From positions 49,286 through 113,285 of the forward strand of contig JAFLTP010000004.1 of the NCBI GenBank assembly GCA_022510405.1: a DNA stretch of 64,000 nt, read 5' to 3'. Of this stretch, positions 63,026 to 64,000 are shown one piece after another (the first letter of the stretch is position 1; each line of letters opens with the position of its first letter). The position numbers were made by a program, and so were the translations under genes. Source of the stretch: Muribaculaceae bacterium. Lineage in GTDB: Bacteria; Bacteroidota; Bacteroidia; Bacteroidales; Muribaculaceae. The notes below the pieces were generated by a model. The model worked only from the letters and a program-made list of their open reading frames with translations, searched no databases and was not told the origin of the DNA.

Positions 63026-63259
63026 TTTTATGTTGTTTTAAAGAGTTTAATTTTGAATGTAATGGTTTCACCACTGAAAGTGGAGGTTTGTTAAAGCCAC
63101 AACTCAATATTTACGATGGTCATATAGAGAATTGGGTTATATAGATGTTATGGATACTCCATAAAAATGGGATTTTAACTAAGTCTAATTACGATTATAT
63201 ACTTTAAGCGACCTATACATAATAGGGTTGAGACAAGCTTTTATTAGTGAGATATTCCT
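63026..63259. other. Gmd upstream region, no gene seen
   Basis: AT-rich, with no supportable reading frame. A short CCACT/AGTGG inverted repeat lies near 63072-63084. It should contain the gmd promoter, but none matches the usual consensus on the minus strand, which suggests an unusual or activator-dependent promoter. Confidence 0.4.
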
Positions 63260-63291
63260 GTTGAGAGGACTTAGGAAAAGTCCTTCCCGTT
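63260..63291. repeat. Dispersed copy of the 32-nt palindromic repeat
   Basis: Identical over 32 bases to 57681-57712, including the AGGACTT/AAGTCCT arms. The two copies bracket the gmd-to-fcl block. The sequence is not part of any gene. Confidence 0.88.
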
Positions 63292-63310
63292 GAATTTGGT
63301 CGTTATGCCA

Positions 63311-63340
63311 AAAGCCGATGGCTTAGGAGCCAACGGCTTT
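63311..63340. other. Hairpin AAAGCCG...CGGCTTT
   Basis: Outer stem AAAGCCG (63311-63317) with CGGCTTT (63334-63340), inner stem GGCT (63320-63323) with AGCC (63328-63331), and loop TAGG. No clean T-run follows on either strand. It may be a terminator relic or part of a repeat family together with the 32-nt element just before it. Confidence 0.6.
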
Positions 63341-63404
63341 GGGAATTCGTTGTATGGCTAAGACCCCCATCAGCCTTGGTAACTCGGTTGGGTTTCGGGT
63401 TTTA

Positions 63405-63432
63405 AGTTGTGAGTTGTGAGTTTTGAGTTGTC
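63405..63432. repeat. Four period-7 units (GAGTTGT type)
   Basis: AAGTTGT, GAGTTGT, GAGTTTT and GAGTTGT follow one another without gaps. The unit shares the RAGT core with the GAGTGCC array at 58.8-59.1 kb. Confidence 0.75.
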
Positions 63433-63872
63433 TTAGATATTTTTCTACTCCTTATGTTAACACAACTTACCCCTTAACCTGACTTGTGAGCACGGGTTTG
63501 AATTAGGCAAATTAGCCCCATACTGCGGCGACCCTGAAATTATGAGCCGAACACCGGACTGAAGGATGGGGAACAGATTCCAAGCGCGTATCATGCATCA
63601 CTAACCTTTCGGTAACCGGACAGGACAAAGGTTTTTGCCTTTGAGGAGACATAGCCTTTGAAGAGATGGCGGCAGTATCGGGGATCGCTCCCCATGGTTT
63701 TTCCGTCGTCACGTAGAACTTGACAGCGACTTGCCGCCAATACCGGCTGAACCAGTTTTTGAACCGCAGGGCAAGCGGTTGCCGACGTTTTGTGAAGGAT
63801 AGTAGGCTTGCGTAACCGCATCGATCACAGTATGGTTTGTCAGTAAGTAGGGCTTGTTAAGGGGGCCGGGAA
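63433..63872. other. Gene-free stretch of unknown nature
   Basis: About 440 bases of mixed composition. Two short minus-strand frames overlap here (about 63512-63712 and 63591-63821), but neither has recognisable motifs, a signal of coding bias or a partner. I see no tRNA, rRNA, tmRNA or riboswitch signature that I can defend. It may be a gene relic or an unrecognised RNA. Confidence 0.4.
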
Positions 63873-63920
63873 GGTCTTGCAGTCTTGTAGTCTAGTAGTC
63901 TGGAAGTCTTGGAGAACTAG
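63873..63920. repeat. Period-8 tandem repeat (AGTCTTGT type)
   Basis: Six 8-base units: GGTCTTGC, AGTCTTGT, AGTCTAGT, AGTCTGGA, AGTCTTGG, AGAACTAG, running into the related GAGAACTATGAGAATTAGG. Non-coding context. Confidence 0.75.
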
Positions 63921-63969
63921 GAGAACTATGAGAATTAGGGTTGGTCTTTCCGGTATCCTTAAAAGCTTT

Positions 63970-63994
63970 CGTAAAAGGTTCTTATTCTTTTACG
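63970..63994. other. Small inverted repeat at the right edge
   Basis: CGTAAAAG (63970-63977) and CTTTTACG (63987-63994) form an 8-bp stem with a 9-base loop. It might be a terminator for a gene beyond the window; no T-run is visible before the edge. Confidence 0.4.
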
Positions 63995-64000
63995 GGAGCA

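Noticed and set aside
63512..63821. Two overlapping minus-strand frames of 66 and 76 residues.
   Set aside because: No recognisable domain, they overlap each other in different frames, and the amino-acid make-up is not protein-like.
1..64000. tRNA, rRNA, integrase, transposase or phage genes.
   Set aside because: I looked in each gap on both strands and found no cloverleaf, rRNA core sequence or DDE/tyrosine-recombinase motif that I could support.

Overview
The window is chromosomal DNA from a gut-type member of the Bacteroidales (Bacteroidota). The evidence is a SusC/SusD pair with surface glycan-binding lipoproteins, a BACON-GH5 enzyme, the Bat (moxR-batABCDE) operon, DUF4827, and promoters of the Bacteroides TTTG/TAnnTTTG type with few Shine-Dalgarno sequences. 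The family (Muribaculaceae, Prevotellaceae or Bacteroidaceae) cannot be fixed by reading alone.

Region 1 (1-22.4 kb) is housekeeping. topB (cut by the left edge) and mazG run leftward from a divergent promoter shared with nrnA. Rightward follow a DUF4827 lipoprotein, glmM, sppA, lpxK, purine nucleoside phosphorylase and thiL. Next is the Bat operon: MoxR ATPase, DUF58 protein, a membrane protein, two VWA proteins, a TPR protein with an Asp/Gln/Asn tail, BatD and BatE. A small DNA-binding-like protein, a tandem universal-stress protein and a prolyl oligopeptidase lipoprotein close the region. A strong two-way terminator separates it from the leftward pair GH31-mutS2.

Region 2 (25-57.6 kb) is a polysaccharide utilisation locus. 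Its enzyme set matches fucosylated, probably acetylated, xyloglucan: surface BACON-GH5 endoglucanase, two GH31 alpha-xylosidase-like enzymes, GH2 beta-galactosidase, GH3 beta-glucosidase, GH95 and GH29 alpha-L-fucosidases, and two SGNH esterases. SusC/SusD and two large surface-binding lipoproteins import the oligosaccharides. The xylB-xylA-xylE operon sits inside the locus and would use the released xylose. No PUL regulator (HTCS, SusR, ECF sigma) is visible in the window.

Region 3 (57.8-63.0 kb) is a leftward fucose block, visibly richer in G+C: gmd, an L-rhamnose-mutarotase-family protein, fucP, a nucleotidyltransferase-GHMP kinase fusion, and fcl. gmd and fcl make GDP-L-fucose from GDP-mannose. 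The fucose permease, mutarotase and fusion enzyme look like an uptake and salvage branch for fucose freed by GH95/GH29. A 336-bp array of 48 uninterrupted heptamers lies between the fusion gene and fcl.

Region 4 (63.0-64.0 kb) has no supportable gene. It holds a 32-nt repeat shared with 57.7 kb, hairpins, and short period-7 and period-8 tandem repeats.

Most interesting signals: the uncharacterised kinase-nucleotidyltransferase fusion in a fucose operon, the 48-unit heptamer array in a probable fcl leader, the recurring CTAACC motif in the leaders of the four Sus-type genes, and the palindrome overlapping the Bat operon promoter.
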